Positions 33,090 through 40,789 of a stretch of 46,424 bases of DNA are shown here, one piece after another. A model generated the notes under the pieces. The model saw only the letters and a list, made by a program, of their open reading frames with translations. It did not search any database and was not told where the DNA came from. Position 1 is the stretch's first letter; every line of letters begins with the position of its first letter. Both the position numbers and the translations under genes were made by a program. The stretch is taken from the NCBI GenBank assembly GCA_018001225.1, contig JAGNIJ010000036.1:1-46424 (forward strand), in the 5' to 3' direction. The DNA is from Kiritimatiellia bacterium. Lineage in GTDB: Bacteria; Verrucomicrobiota; Kiritimatiellia; CAIQIC01; JAGNIJ01.

Positions 33090-34190
33090 ATGAAACCCGG
33101 CCTTGCGTATTACATCAGCGCCCACGGCTACGGCCACGGGGTGCGGTCGTGCGATATCCTGCGCGCTTTTATACGGACGTATCCCGGCGTTCCCGTCATC
33201 ATTGTCAGCGACCTGCCCGGGGCGTTCCTGCGCAACCGGCTGGCGGGCGCGCCGGCGGAAATCCGGCAGGGCTCGTTCGACGTCGGCATGGTCCAACTCG
33301 ACTCCGTGCGCGTGGACGTGCCCGCGACGCTGGAGCGCGTGCGGGACCTGTGCCGGCGGCGGGCGGAGTTCATCGAGCGCGAGGCCCGGTTCATCCACGA
33401 GCGGGAGATCGGGCTGGTCGTCGCCGACATCCCCGCGCTGCCGCTCGAGGCGGCGAAGCGGGCCGGCCGGCCGGCCCTTGCCGTCGGCAACTTCGCCTGG
33501 GACTGGATCTACGAGGAGTTCATCCCGCGCGACCCGCGCTGGGCGGAAGTGGTGGCGGCGTTCCGGGAGGGGTACGCGCAGGCCGATCGGCTGCTGCGCC
33601 TCCCGTTCCACGAGCCGATGGCGGCATTCCGTTGCATCGAGGATCTCCCGCTGGTCGCCGAGCCCGGCCGCGCCCGGCGGGAGGAGCTGGCCGCGTGGAC
33701 CGGCGCGCGCGCGGACCGGACCTGGGTGCTGCTCTCCTTCACGTCGCTGGAGTGGGACGACCGCGCGCTGGACCGCGTGGAGCGGCTCGAGGCCTATGAA
33801 TTCTTCACCGTCAAGCCCCTGGAGTGGGCGCGCCGCAACGTGCGCGCCGTGGACCGGGAGCGGGTCCGTTTCTCGGACGTGCTGGCCTCGGTGGACGTGG
33901 TTGTGTCCAAGCCGGGCTTCGGACTGGTCTCCGAGTGCGCGGTCAACCGCAAGCCGCTGGTCTACGTCGACCGCACGGATTTCCGCGAGTACCCGGTCCT
34001 CGAGACCGGCGTGAAGAAGTTCCTGAAACACCGGCGGCTCCCGGCGGAGCGGCTCTACGCGGGCGACCTGGAAGAGGCGCTGGCCGCGATCGTGCGCGAG
34101 CCGGAGCCCGCGGACGGGTTGTCGGCGGGCGGCGCGGAGATTGCCGCGCGGCGGATGGCGGAGCGGCTGGACCTGAAGAAGGCGCTTTAA
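33090..34190 (+). CDS. Glycosyltransferase, GT-B fold (arabinokinase N-domain-like)
   Basis: 366-residue soluble protein similar in pattern to the N-terminal half of L-arabinokinase and to MurG-type glycosyltransferases. It opens YYISAHGYGHGVRSCDILRA, then has DVGMVQLDSVRVD, LVVADIPALPLEAAKRAG, VGNFAWDWIYEEF and a donor-site-like VVVSKPGFGLVSECAV. No kinase domain is fused. ATG 33090 is chosen because conservation starts there and the candidate promoter excludes 33075. The sugar donor and acceptor are unknown. The transporter gene follows after 66 nt with its own promoter. Confidence 0.7.
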   Translation: MKPGLAYYISAHGYGHGVRSCDILRAFIRTYPGVPVIIVSDLPGAFLRNRLAGAPAEIRQGSFDVGMVQLDSVRVDVPATLERVRDLCRRRAEFIEREARFIHEREIGLVVADIPALPLEAAKRAGRPALAVGNFAWDWIYEEFIPRDPRWAEVVAAFREGYAQADRLLRLPFHEPMAAFRCIEDLPLVAEPGRARREELAAWTGARADRTWVLLSFTSLEWDDRALDRVERLEAYEFFTVKPLEWARRNVRAVDRERVRFSDVLASVDVVVSKPGFGLVSECAVNRKPLVYVDRTDFREYPVLETGVKKFLKHRRLPAERLYAGDLEEALAAIVREPEPADGLSAGGAEIAARRMAERLDLKKAL

Positions 34191-34214
34191 ACGGAGCCGC
34201 CGACGGCGTATACA
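34186..34214 (+). promoter_or_regulatory. Candidate promoter of the organophosphate antiporter gene
   Basis: TTTAAA (34186-34191, overlapping the previous stop codon), 17-nt spacer, TATACA (34209-34214). It leaves a leader of about 36 nt with an AGGAGA ribosome-binding site before ATG 34257. Confidence 0.45.
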
Positions 34215-34256
34215 TCAGGCCATGCCGGGGCCGAAACCCGGCCAGGAGAACAGCCC

Positions 34257-35645
34257 ATGGAAAGCGCGACCGGCCAGGATAGCGGCGGGAGACTGAAGCA
34301 CCCGGAGGGGTTTCGCGCGCGGCGCGGCCTGAACTGGGTTTCGCTGGGCCTGCTGTACGCCTCGTACTACATGTGCCGGTACAACTTCCGGTTCGCCACC
34401 CCGGGCATGGTGGAGGAGTTCAGCTTCACCAAGACCCAGATCGGCGACATGCTGGCCATCTGGTCCCTGGCGTACGGGACGGGGCAGCTCATTAACGGCC
34501 TGCTCTCGGACCGCATCGGCGGCAAGCGCTCCATGCTGATCGGCGCCGTCGGCACGATCCTGCTGAACCTGTTCTTCGGCTTCGGCTCGTTCGTCGGTTC
34601 GTTCGCCACCTTCTCGCTGATCTGGCTGGTCAACGGCTACATGCAGTCCTTCGGCGCGCCGGGCATGGTGAAGATCAACGCGGCCTGGTTTGCCCGCCGC
34701 GAGCGCGGCACCTTCGCCGGTATCTTCGGCTTCATGATCCAGCTCGGCCAGGTGGCCATCAGCCAGCTGGCCCCGATCATCCTCGCCGGGTTCATGATCG
34801 GCACCCTGCTGGTGGTCAACGAGGGCGAGTGGCGGTGGCTGTTCCGGATCCCGCCGCTGTTCACCGCCGCCTGCGCCATCTTCGTGGCGCTGGCCGCGAA
34901 GCAGACACCGGAGGATGCCGGCTTTCCCGGTGTGATCAAGGATGAGATCGACAATTCCGCGGGCGTGCTGGTATCCCTCAAGGAATCCTTCAAGACGATC
35001 TTCACGCACCCGCTGGTCTGGTATTACGCTGTGGCCTATGCCTGCACCGGCGCCGTCCGCCAGAGCTCGGACCAGATCGCCATCCTCTACTTCCAGGACG
35101 AGCTCGGTTTCGACATGAAGACCGAAATCCCGGCGGCCGCCAAGCTCACGCTCTCGCTCATGCCGATGGTGGCCGTGGTGGGCTCGTTCCTGTCCGGCTG
35201 GGTGTCGGACCGGTTTTTCAAGGGGCATCGCTCCCCGGTGGCCATGGTGCTCTATTTCCTGGAGGCGGTGGTGATCAGCGCGGCCGCGCTGGTGCTCTTG
35301 AGCGGGGCCGTCGGGCCGACCCCGTGGGGCATTTTCCTGGGCTGTATGTTCCTCGTGCTCATTTCCTTCACGGCCAATTCCACGCACTCGGTCGTGGGAT
35401 CGGCCGCGCCGATGGACATCGGCGGCAAGAAGATGGCCGGGTTCGCGGCGGGCGTGATCGACTCGTTCCAGTACTACGGCGGCGCGATCTCGCTGGCCGT
35501 CACCGGCCGCGTGCTGGACGCGACGAAGGAGCAGTACGGCTACACCTTCTGGTACGTCATCATGGCGGGGTTCGGCGTGCTCGGCGGCTTCACGATGTGG
35601 ATGGTCACCCGGAAGCAGCGCCGGCGGCGGATCGTGGCGGGCTAG
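34257..35645 (+). CDS. Organophosphate:phosphate antiporter family MFS transporter (GlpT/UhpT-like)
   Basis: 462-residue membrane protein with 12 predicted segments. The opening YASYYMCRYNFRFATPGMVEEF is characteristic of the OPA family, whose members swap hexose phosphates or glycerol-3-phosphate for inorganic phosphate. ARRERGTFAGIFGF and the central loop KQTPEDAGFPG also fit. AGGAGAACAGCCC precedes the ATG. A PstS-like gene follows after 21 nt, probably in one transcript. The actual substrate is not readable from sequence. Confidence 0.88.
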   Translation: MESATGQDSGGRLKHPEGFRARRGLNWVSLGLLYASYYMCRYNFRFATPGMVEEFSFTKTQIGDMLAIWSLAYGTGQLINGLLSDRIGGKRSMLIGAVGTILLNLFFGFGSFVGSFATFSLIWLVNGYMQSFGAPGMVKINAAWFARRERGTFAGIFGFMIQLGQVAISQLAPIILAGFMIGTLLVVNEGEWRWLFRIPPLFTAACAIFVALAAKQTPEDAGFPGVIKDEIDNSAGVLVSLKESFKTIFTHPLVWYYAVAYACTGAVRQSSDQIAILYFQDELGFDMKTEIPAAAKLTLSLMPMVAVVGSFLSGWVSDRFFKGHRSPVAMVLYFLEAVVISAAALVLLSGAVGPTPWGIFLGCMFLVLISFTANSTHSVVGSAAPMDIGGKKMAGFAAGVIDSFQYYGGAISLAVTGRVLDATKEQYGYTFWYVIMAGFGVLGGFTMWMVTRKQRRRRIVAG

Positions 35646-35666
35646 GGGACGAAAGGAGCGTGGCTC

Positions 35667-36491
35667 ATGAAAAGAGGGTTGTGGATCGCGGGATGCGCGC
35701 TGGCGCTGGCGGGGGCCGCCGGGGCGGCGGAGCCGAAAAAGGTTTCCATCAAAGGGTCCAACACGTTCGGCGAGGAGCTGGGCCCCGCGCTGATCGCGGA
35801 GTTCCGGAAGAGCCGCCCGGACATCGAGATCGCCCTGGAATCCAAGGGCAGCGGCTCCGGCTTCGCCGCGCTGCTCGCAGGCGAATGCGACATCGCCTCG
35901 TCCTCGCGCTCGGTGAACGCGGACGAGCGGCGCCTGGCCGCGAAGCGCAAGCTGGCGCTCCGGAACTACACGATCGGCTACTACGGCGTCGCCGTGATCG
36001 TCCATCCCGACAATCCGCTGAAGAACCTGACCACGCGCCAGGTGCGCAGCCTGTTCACCGGCCAGACGAAGAACTGGAAGGAGATCGGCGGTCCCGACGC
36101 GCCGGTGAACCTGTACATCCGCGATCCCGTCTCCGGCACGCACCTCGGGTTCCGCGAGTTGGCCATGGCCGACAAGCCGTACGCCGGCCGCGTGAAGATG
36201 TTCGACAACTACATGGCCATTGCCGACGCCGTCGCCGCCGACCCGGCCGGCATCGGCTACGCGGACATGGCCGTCGCGCGCCGCGACGGGATCCGCTCCG
36301 TCGGCATCGGCAAGGTGAAGCCCAGTGTCGGCTCGATCAACGACGGCACCTATCCGTATGCCCGCCAACTGCACCTCTACACCGTCCGGGGCCGCGAGTC
36401 GAAAGAGGCCAAGGCGTTCATCGACTACATCCGGTCGCGCGCCGGTCAGAAAAAACTGACGGAACTCGGCTATATCCGGCGATTCGAGTAA
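35667..36491 (+). CDS. PstS-like phosphate-binding protein
   Basis: 274 residues. Signal peptide (MKRGLWIAGCALALAGAAGA) and periplasmic binding fold of the PstS type: VSIKGSNTFGEELGPALIAEF, SKGSGSGFAALLAGECDIAS, then IRDPVSGTHLGFRE and GIGYADMAVARRDG. AAAGGAG lies before the ATG. No pstC, pstA or pstB is nearby, so it is either an orphan that serves a remote transporter or works as a phosphate sensor. It follows the OPA antiporter gene. Confidence 0.85.
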   Translation: MKRGLWIAGCALALAGAAGAAEPKKVSIKGSNTFGEELGPALIAEFRKSRPDIEIALESKGSGSGFAALLAGECDIASSSRSVNADERRLAAKRKLALRNYTIGYYGVAVIVHPDNPLKNLTTRQVRSLFTGQTKNWKEIGGPDAPVNLYIRDPVSGTHLGFRELAMADKPYAGRVKMFDNYMAIADAVAADPAGIGYADMAVARRDGIRSVGIGKVKPSVGSINDGTYPYARQLHLYTVRGRESKEAKAFIDYIRSRAGQKKLTELGYIRRFE

Positions 36492-36510
36492 CCGCCGCCG
36501 CCCCTCTTCC

Positions 36511-36538
36511 TTGACAATCCGCCCGGCCTTTTTACACT
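36511..36538 (+). promoter_or_regulatory. Strong sigma-70-type promoter of the exb operon, inside an inverted repeat
   Basis: TTGACA (36511-36516), 16-nt spacer, TACACT (36533-36538). GCCCGGCC (36521-36528) and GGCCGGGC (36539-36546) form a perfect 8-bp inverted repeat whose 10-nt loop contains the -10. It may be the terminator of the PstS gene, an operator, or both. Confidence 0.6.
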
Positions 36539-36575
36539 GGCCGGGCAGTCTATTCCTGAAAGAGAGGACGTGTTT

Positions 36576-37307
36576 ATGCGGAATCGCACGGGTTGGTGGG
36601 GGGTGGTGCTGGCGGGTTCGGCCGGGCAGGCTTTCGCCCAGGCCGGGGCGGCGGCCCCGGCGGCTTCGAACCAGGGCATGAACCTGGTGGAGATCTTCAA
36701 GGCGGGCGGCTGGCCCATGTACCCGCTGGCGGCGCTGTCCGTGCTCGGCCTCGCGCTGGTGCTTTACTTCCTGCTTGTCCTGCGCGCCGAGGCCGTGGCC
36801 CCGCGCCGCTGGCTGCAGAAGGTCTTCGAGCTGATCCGGCAGGGCCACGCGGACGAGGCCCGCGGCCTCTGCGACGGCCGGCCCTCGCCGCTGGCCGCCG
36901 TGACCGCCGCCGCGCTGGACTACGTCGCCGATGCCAAGCCGGTCCAGCCCGACATGCTCAAGGAGATCATGGTCGGCGAGGGCATCCGCCAGGCAACCCG
37001 CATCCAGAACCAGGTCCAGTACCTGATGGACATCGCGGTGATCGCGCCCATGATCGGCCTGCTCGGCACCGTGGTCGGCATGCTTCAGGCCTTCAACGCG
37101 GTCGCGCTCGACCTGGCCAAGGCCAAGCCGATGCTGCTCGCGGGCGGCGTGTCGCTGGCCCTGATCACCACCGTCGCGGGACTCATCGTCGCGATCCCGG
37201 CGATGATCTTCTTCGCCTACTTCCGCAACCGGGCCTCGGCGCTCGTCGCCCGCCTGGAAATGGCCTCGACCGACCTGCTGACCCACCTGCTGGGGCGCGC
37301 GCCATGA
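36576..37307 (+). CDS. exbB: ExbB/TolQ/MotA-family proton channel subunit
   Basis: 243-residue membrane protein of the ExbB/TolQ family, which forms the proton-driven motor with ExbD. It has the family layout: hydrophobic segment (about 39-59), a cytosolic domain and two further helices with IAVIAPMIGLLGTVVGMLQAF and GVSLALITTVAGLIVAIPAM. The N-terminus (RTGWWGVVLAGSAGQAFAQA) looks like a cleavable signal, as in some periplasm-extended ExbB proteins. ATG 36576 has GAGAGGA at a proper distance; GTG 36570 is too close. It overlaps exbD by 4 nt. Confidence 0.9.
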   Translation: MRNRTGWWGVVLAGSAGQAFAQAGAAAPAASNQGMNLVEIFKAGGWPMYPLAALSVLGLALVLYFLLVLRAEAVAPRRWLQKVFELIRQGHADEARGLCDGRPSPLAAVTAAALDYVADAKPVQPDMLKEIMVGEGIRQATRIQNQVQYLMDIAVIAPMIGLLGTVVGMLQAFNAVALDLAKAKPMLLAGGVSLALITTVAGLIVAIPAMIFFAYFRNRASALVARLEMASTDLLTHLLGRAP

Positions 37308-37732
37308 ATTTCCGGCCCGCGATCCGGCAGGAGTCCGGCGCGTTCCCCCTCGCGCCGATGATGGACGTGATCTTCCTGCTCCTGTGCTTCTTCGTCACCA
37401 CACAGATCTTCGCGCAGTGGGAGACGGAGATCGACATCACCCTGCCCACGGCGGAGACCGGGCAGATGCCGCAGCGACTGCCGGGCGAGATCATCGTCAA
37501 CATCCTCCCCTCCGGCGGCGCGGTGGTGAATAGCCAGGACCTCGACGACGCCGCGCTCGGCGCGATGCTCAAGCGGCTGGCCTCGCTGTTCCCCGGCCAG
37601 CCGGTCGTGCTGCGGGCGGACAAGGCTGTCGCCTACGAGCACGTTGTGCGCGTCCTGGACCTTTGCCGCAAGGCCGACATCTGGAACATCTCCTTCGCCA
37701 CCAGCCTGCCGGAGAGCCCGGCGGCCCCCTGA
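37304..37732 (+). CDS. exbD: ExbD/TolR-family protein
   Basis: 142-residue inner membrane protein with one helix (PLAPMMDVIFLLLCFFVTTQ), carrying the conserved proton-carrying Asp in PMMDVIFLL, and a periplasmic domain ending ADIWNISFAT. ATGA overlap with exbB. With the next gene it forms a three-gene operon. No TonB or TolA is present. Confidence 0.92.
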   Translation: MNFRPAIRQESGAFPLAPMMDVIFLLLCFFVTTQIFAQWETEIDITLPTAETGQMPQRLPGEIIVNILPSGGAVVNSQDLDDAALGAMLKRLASLFPGQPVVLRADKAVAYEHVVRVLDLCRKADIWNISFATSLPESPAAP

Positions 37733-37739
37733 CCGGACC

Positions 37740-40094
37740 ATGCGTTTTTCCGCGAAGCTTCTGACGGGTTTAGGCTTCCTCGCCGCCCTCGCGGCCGGGG
37801 CGCAGACCAACCCGCCTGTCGCCGACCGCATGCAGTTTGCGGACGGGCTCTACGTGCGGGGCATGTACGACCTCGCGGTGAAGGAGTACCTGCTGGTCAT
37901 CCGCGACGAGCCGCCGGGCGTGCCGCTCGACACCGCGCTGTTCCGCGCCGGCGAGTGCCACCGCCAGCTGGGCCGGAAGGAAATGGCCGAGCGGTATTAC
38001 AAGCGGATCCTCGCGGATTTCCCGCAGAGCCCGCACCGGTTCCTGGCCGAATTCCGGCGCGCCGAGCTGTTCATCTCGGCGGGCCAGCACCTGGACGGCA
38101 TCAACCTGCTGCGTGCTCTGCTCGAGGCCGGCCCGCCGGCCGACGTGGCCGCCTCGGCGGAGTACTTTCTCGGCACGAGTCTCGACAAGCTGGGCCAGGC
38201 CGGCGAGGCGGAGCAGCATCTGAAGACGGTGATCGATAAGTATCCGAAGTCGCCGTTTTACGGCTACGCCTGCCATGCGCTGGCCGACCTGGGCCAGCGG
38301 AACGGGAGGCCCGCCGCGGAGGTCCGCGAGCTGTATCGCCGGGCCGCGGAGCAGCCCGCGACGCCGCGCGCCGGGGCCGAGGCGCTCTTCCAGTGGGCCG
38401 AGCACGCGTTCAAGGCGGGCGATTTCGAGGAGAGCGCGAAGGCCTACGAGCAGCTTCTGGAGAAGTATCCCGACGACCGGCGCGTGCCCGAGGCGCGGCT
38501 CCAGATCGCGTGGGCGTTCCTGCAGTCCGGCAAGAACACGGCCGCGCTCAAGCTGGCCGAGGAGCGCATGGCGGCGGGGGAGGCGGCCGGCCGGGAGGAC
38601 TGGTTGTACATCAAGGCCAATGCCCTGCGCCAGCTGCAGCGGACCGACCTGGCCCTCGCGGCCTATGACGAACTCCTCGCGCAGTTTCCCGGGGGGGGGC
38701 GGCGCGCGGCGGCCTCCTATGAAAAGGCGCTCATCGTTTTCCGGCGCGGGCAATTCGAGAAAGTTATCGAGCAGTTGGCGGGTCTCGATCCGGCGCCCGC
38801 GGTCGAGGAGGATCGCGGCTGGCTCCTGGCGGAATCGTATGCCGCGCTGAACCGCTCGGCGGAGGCCCTGGAACAGTTCAAGGCGCTGGGGGAGAAATTC
38901 CCGGAGAGCGGGCGCGCGGCGCAGGCGCTGTATCGCCGGGCGGAGCTTCAGCAGGCGGCGGGCGACTTCGACGCCGCCGCGGCGGCCTGCCGGAAGATCG
39001 CGGATAAATACCCGCGGCACCCGCTGGTCCCGGATGCGCTCTTCACCGCCGGGTACTGCCATGCCCGCCTGAATCGGCACGACGAGGCCCTGCGCGACTG
39101 GACCGCGCTGCTGGACAAGCACCCGGATTACCGACAGGCCGACGTGGCGCTCTACCAGGTCGCCGTCGCGCAGATCCAACTCGGGAGGGAGAGCGACGCG
39201 CGCCGGACGCTCGAGCGGCTGCTGAAGGATTACTCGAAGACCGATCGCGCGGTGGACGCCCTGGTCGCGTTGTCGATCCTGCACGAGCAGGCGGGCAAGC
39301 TGGACAAGGCCGAGGAAGCGGTGCGCGACGCGCTGGCCCGGAAGCCGGCGGAGACCGAGTTACCCAGGCTCAAGTTCCGGCTGGCGACGCTGCTGCAGAA
39401 GCAGGGCCGCGAGGACGAATCGGCGGCGATGCTCCAGACGCTGTTGGACACCCCGGTCCGCCGCGACATGCCGCCCGCGATGCTGGAATGGCTCGCGGAT
39501 CTCCAGTTGCGGCACGAGGCGCCGGCGGACGCCCTGAAGGCGGCGCAGGCTCTGGTGGACCAGGCCGGCACGCCGGACTGGAAGCAGATCGGCTGGTACT
39601 GGGTCGGCCGCAGCCGGGAGGCCGCGGGGGAGCAGGACCGCGCCCTCGAGGCCTACGCGCGGGCGCTGGACCAGGACGCGCGGACACAGGAGTCCGCGGA
39701 GGCCGCCCTGCGCCTCGGAGATCTGCGCCTGGCGGCCGGCGATGCGGCGCTGGCGGGGACGGCCTACCAGCAGGCCGCCGAGCGCGCCACGGCGCCGGAG
39801 TCCATGCCCCTGCGCGCCCGCAGCTACTTCGGGCTGGGCCGGGCCGCCGCTGCCCGCGGGCAGTGGGAGGACGCCGCGCGGTATTACATGAGCGTCGCCG
39901 TGCTCTTCGACGATCCCGACCTGGCGCCGCACAGCCTCTTCGAGGCCGCCGCCGCGTTCGAGAAAGCCGGCCGTCCCGGCGAGCAACGGAAGGCGCTGGA
40001 GGAACTGGGCGCCCGCTATCCTGGAAGCGAATGGGCGGAGAAAATGGCCGGGCGGGCCGGGGCGGATTCCCCTCCTGATGGTGCAAAACGTTAG
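37740..40094 (+). CDS. Exported tetratricopeptide-repeat protein of the Exb operon
   Basis: 784-residue periplasmic protein: signal peptide (MRFSAKLLTGLGFLAALAAG, cleavage near AQT) followed by about 20 TPR-type helical repeats of roughly 34-37 residues, many with the pattern ALF.AGE.....G....A...Y..I. It begins 7 nt after exbD without its own ribosome-binding site, so translation is probably coupled. TPR proteins in such operons are thought to link the motor to the outer membrane or to substrates. It ends in a short Lys/Arg tail before an AT-rich region. Confidence 0.85.
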   Translation: MRFSAKLLTGLGFLAALAAGAQTNPPVADRMQFADGLYVRGMYDLAVKEYLLVIRDEPPGVPLDTALFRAGECHRQLGRKEMAERYYKRILADFPQSPHRFLAEFRRAELFISAGQHLDGINLLRALLEAGPPADVAASAEYFLGTSLDKLGQAGEAEQHLKTVIDKYPKSPFYGYACHALADLGQRNGRPAAEVRELYRRAAEQPATPRAGAEALFQWAEHAFKAGDFEESAKAYEQLLEKYPDDRRVPEARLQIAWAFLQSGKNTAALKLAEERMAAGEAAGREDWLYIKANALRQLQRTDLALAAYDELLAQFPGGGRRAAASYEKALIVFRRGQFEKVIEQLAGLDPAPAVEEDRGWLLAESYAALNRSAEALEQFKALGEKFPESGRAAQALYRRAELQQAAGDFDAAAAACRKIADKYPRHPLVPDALFTAGYCHARLNRHDEALRDWTALLDKHPDYRQADVALYQVAVAQIQLGRESDARRTLERLLKDYSKTDRAVDALVALSILHEQAGKLDKAEEAVRDALARKPAETELPRLKFRLATLLQKQGREDESAAMLQTLLDTPVRRDMPPAMLEWLADLQLRHEAPADALKAAQALVDQAGTPDWKQIGWYWVGRSREAAGEQDRALEAYARALDQDARTQESAEAALRLGDLRLAAGDAALAGTAYQQAAERATAPESMPLRARSYFGLGRAAAARGQWEDAARYYMSVAVLFDDPDLAPHSLFEAAAAFEKAGRPGEQRKALEELGARYPGSEWAEKMAGRAGADSPPDGAKR

Positions 40095-40246
40095 GCCATG
40101 TTTTATAAAATGTGTCCGGGTATAAGTATGTGTTACTTATTGATAATAAGAATGATGTGATATTTGCTAATCGGGCCGTGTTGTTTTTCATCGGTCACCT
40201 TTTATAAAAGGTGGCCGCCCGGAAATAATGCGATCGGGGGAGGGGC
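40095..40246. promoter_or_regulatory. AT-rich intergenic island with two TTTTATAAAA-centred palindromes
   Basis: From 40101 to 40170 I count 18 G/C in 70 nt, against about 65-70% GC around it. CATGTTTTATAAAATGTG (40097-40114, imperfect) and CACCTTTTATAAAAGGTG (40196-40213, perfect; extendable by GGT/GCC) are centred 99 nt apart. Between them lies CTTATT-GAT-AATAAG (40136-40150). This is probably the promoter/operator region of the downstream genes; the second palindrome may also terminate the Exb operon. Confidence 0.6.
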
Positions 40247-40789
40247 ATGAACCAGCAGGAATGGAACATTAAAATGCCGGCTGCGGCGTGCGCCTCGTGC
40301 GGGAAAAGCTTTGCCGACCGGGAAGCCATTTATTCCCGGCTGACCTTCGGGGCGGAAGGTTACCAGCGGGACGACTGCTGCGCGGGCTGCTGGCCCGAGG
40401 CGCAGAAGACGCCGTCGTTGAGTTCGTGGAAGAGCGCCTACCGTATGCCGGCCCCCCCGCCGCCGGAAGCCATCCAGCGCGAGACCGCGGAATCCATGCT
40501 GCGGCAGTTCATGGAGACCGAGGACCCGTCCCGCCGGAATGCCATCTATATCCTCGCCGTGATGCTCGAGCGGCGGCGGATCCTCGTCGAGCGCGACGTG
40601 AAAACACGCGAGGACGGCATGAAGGTGCGCTTCTACGAGCACCGGAGTACCGGGGAGACCTTTGTGGTCCCTGATCCCGGCCTGCGGCTGGACGAACTCG
40701 AGCATGTCCAGCAGGAAGTGATCGCGCTGCTTGGCGTTCCGTCCGCCAAGGCTCCGGAAAGCGCCTCGCCGACTGAACATGCTTCCTGA
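40247..40789 (+). CDS. Zinc-ribbon-like protein of unknown function
   Basis: 180-residue cytosolic protein I do not recognize as a named family. Near the N-terminus C15-x2-C18 (CASCGKSF) and C45-x2-C48 (CCAGCW) form a likely zinc ribbon. The middle is Pro-rich (APPPPEAIQRE) and a helical domain follows (DPSRRNAIYILAVMLERRRI). C-terminal residues mimic the start of the next gene, whose ATG lies inside this one. GGGAGGGG precedes the ATG. It sits downstream of the AT-rich island and may be regulated by it. Confidence 0.75.
   Translation: MNQQEWNIKMPAAACASCGKSFADREAIYSRLTFGAEGYQRDDCCAGCWPEAQKTPSLSSWKSAYRMPAPPPPEAIQRETAESMLRQFMETEDPSRRNAIYILAVMLERRRILVERDVKTREDGMKVRFYEHRSTGETFVVPDPGLRLDELEHVQQEVIALLGVPSAKAPESASPTEHAS

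Noticed and set aside
34215..37286. Minus-strand open frame of about 1020 codons opposite the OPA, PstS and ExbB genes
   Set aside because: Same reason: low-complexity shadow of recognized plus-strand genes.
40142..40160. Fur-box-like sequence in the AT-rich island near the Exb operon
   Set aside because: Only about 12 of 19 positions fit the classic box, as expected by chance in AT-rich DNA, and it lies downstream, not upstream, of exbB.
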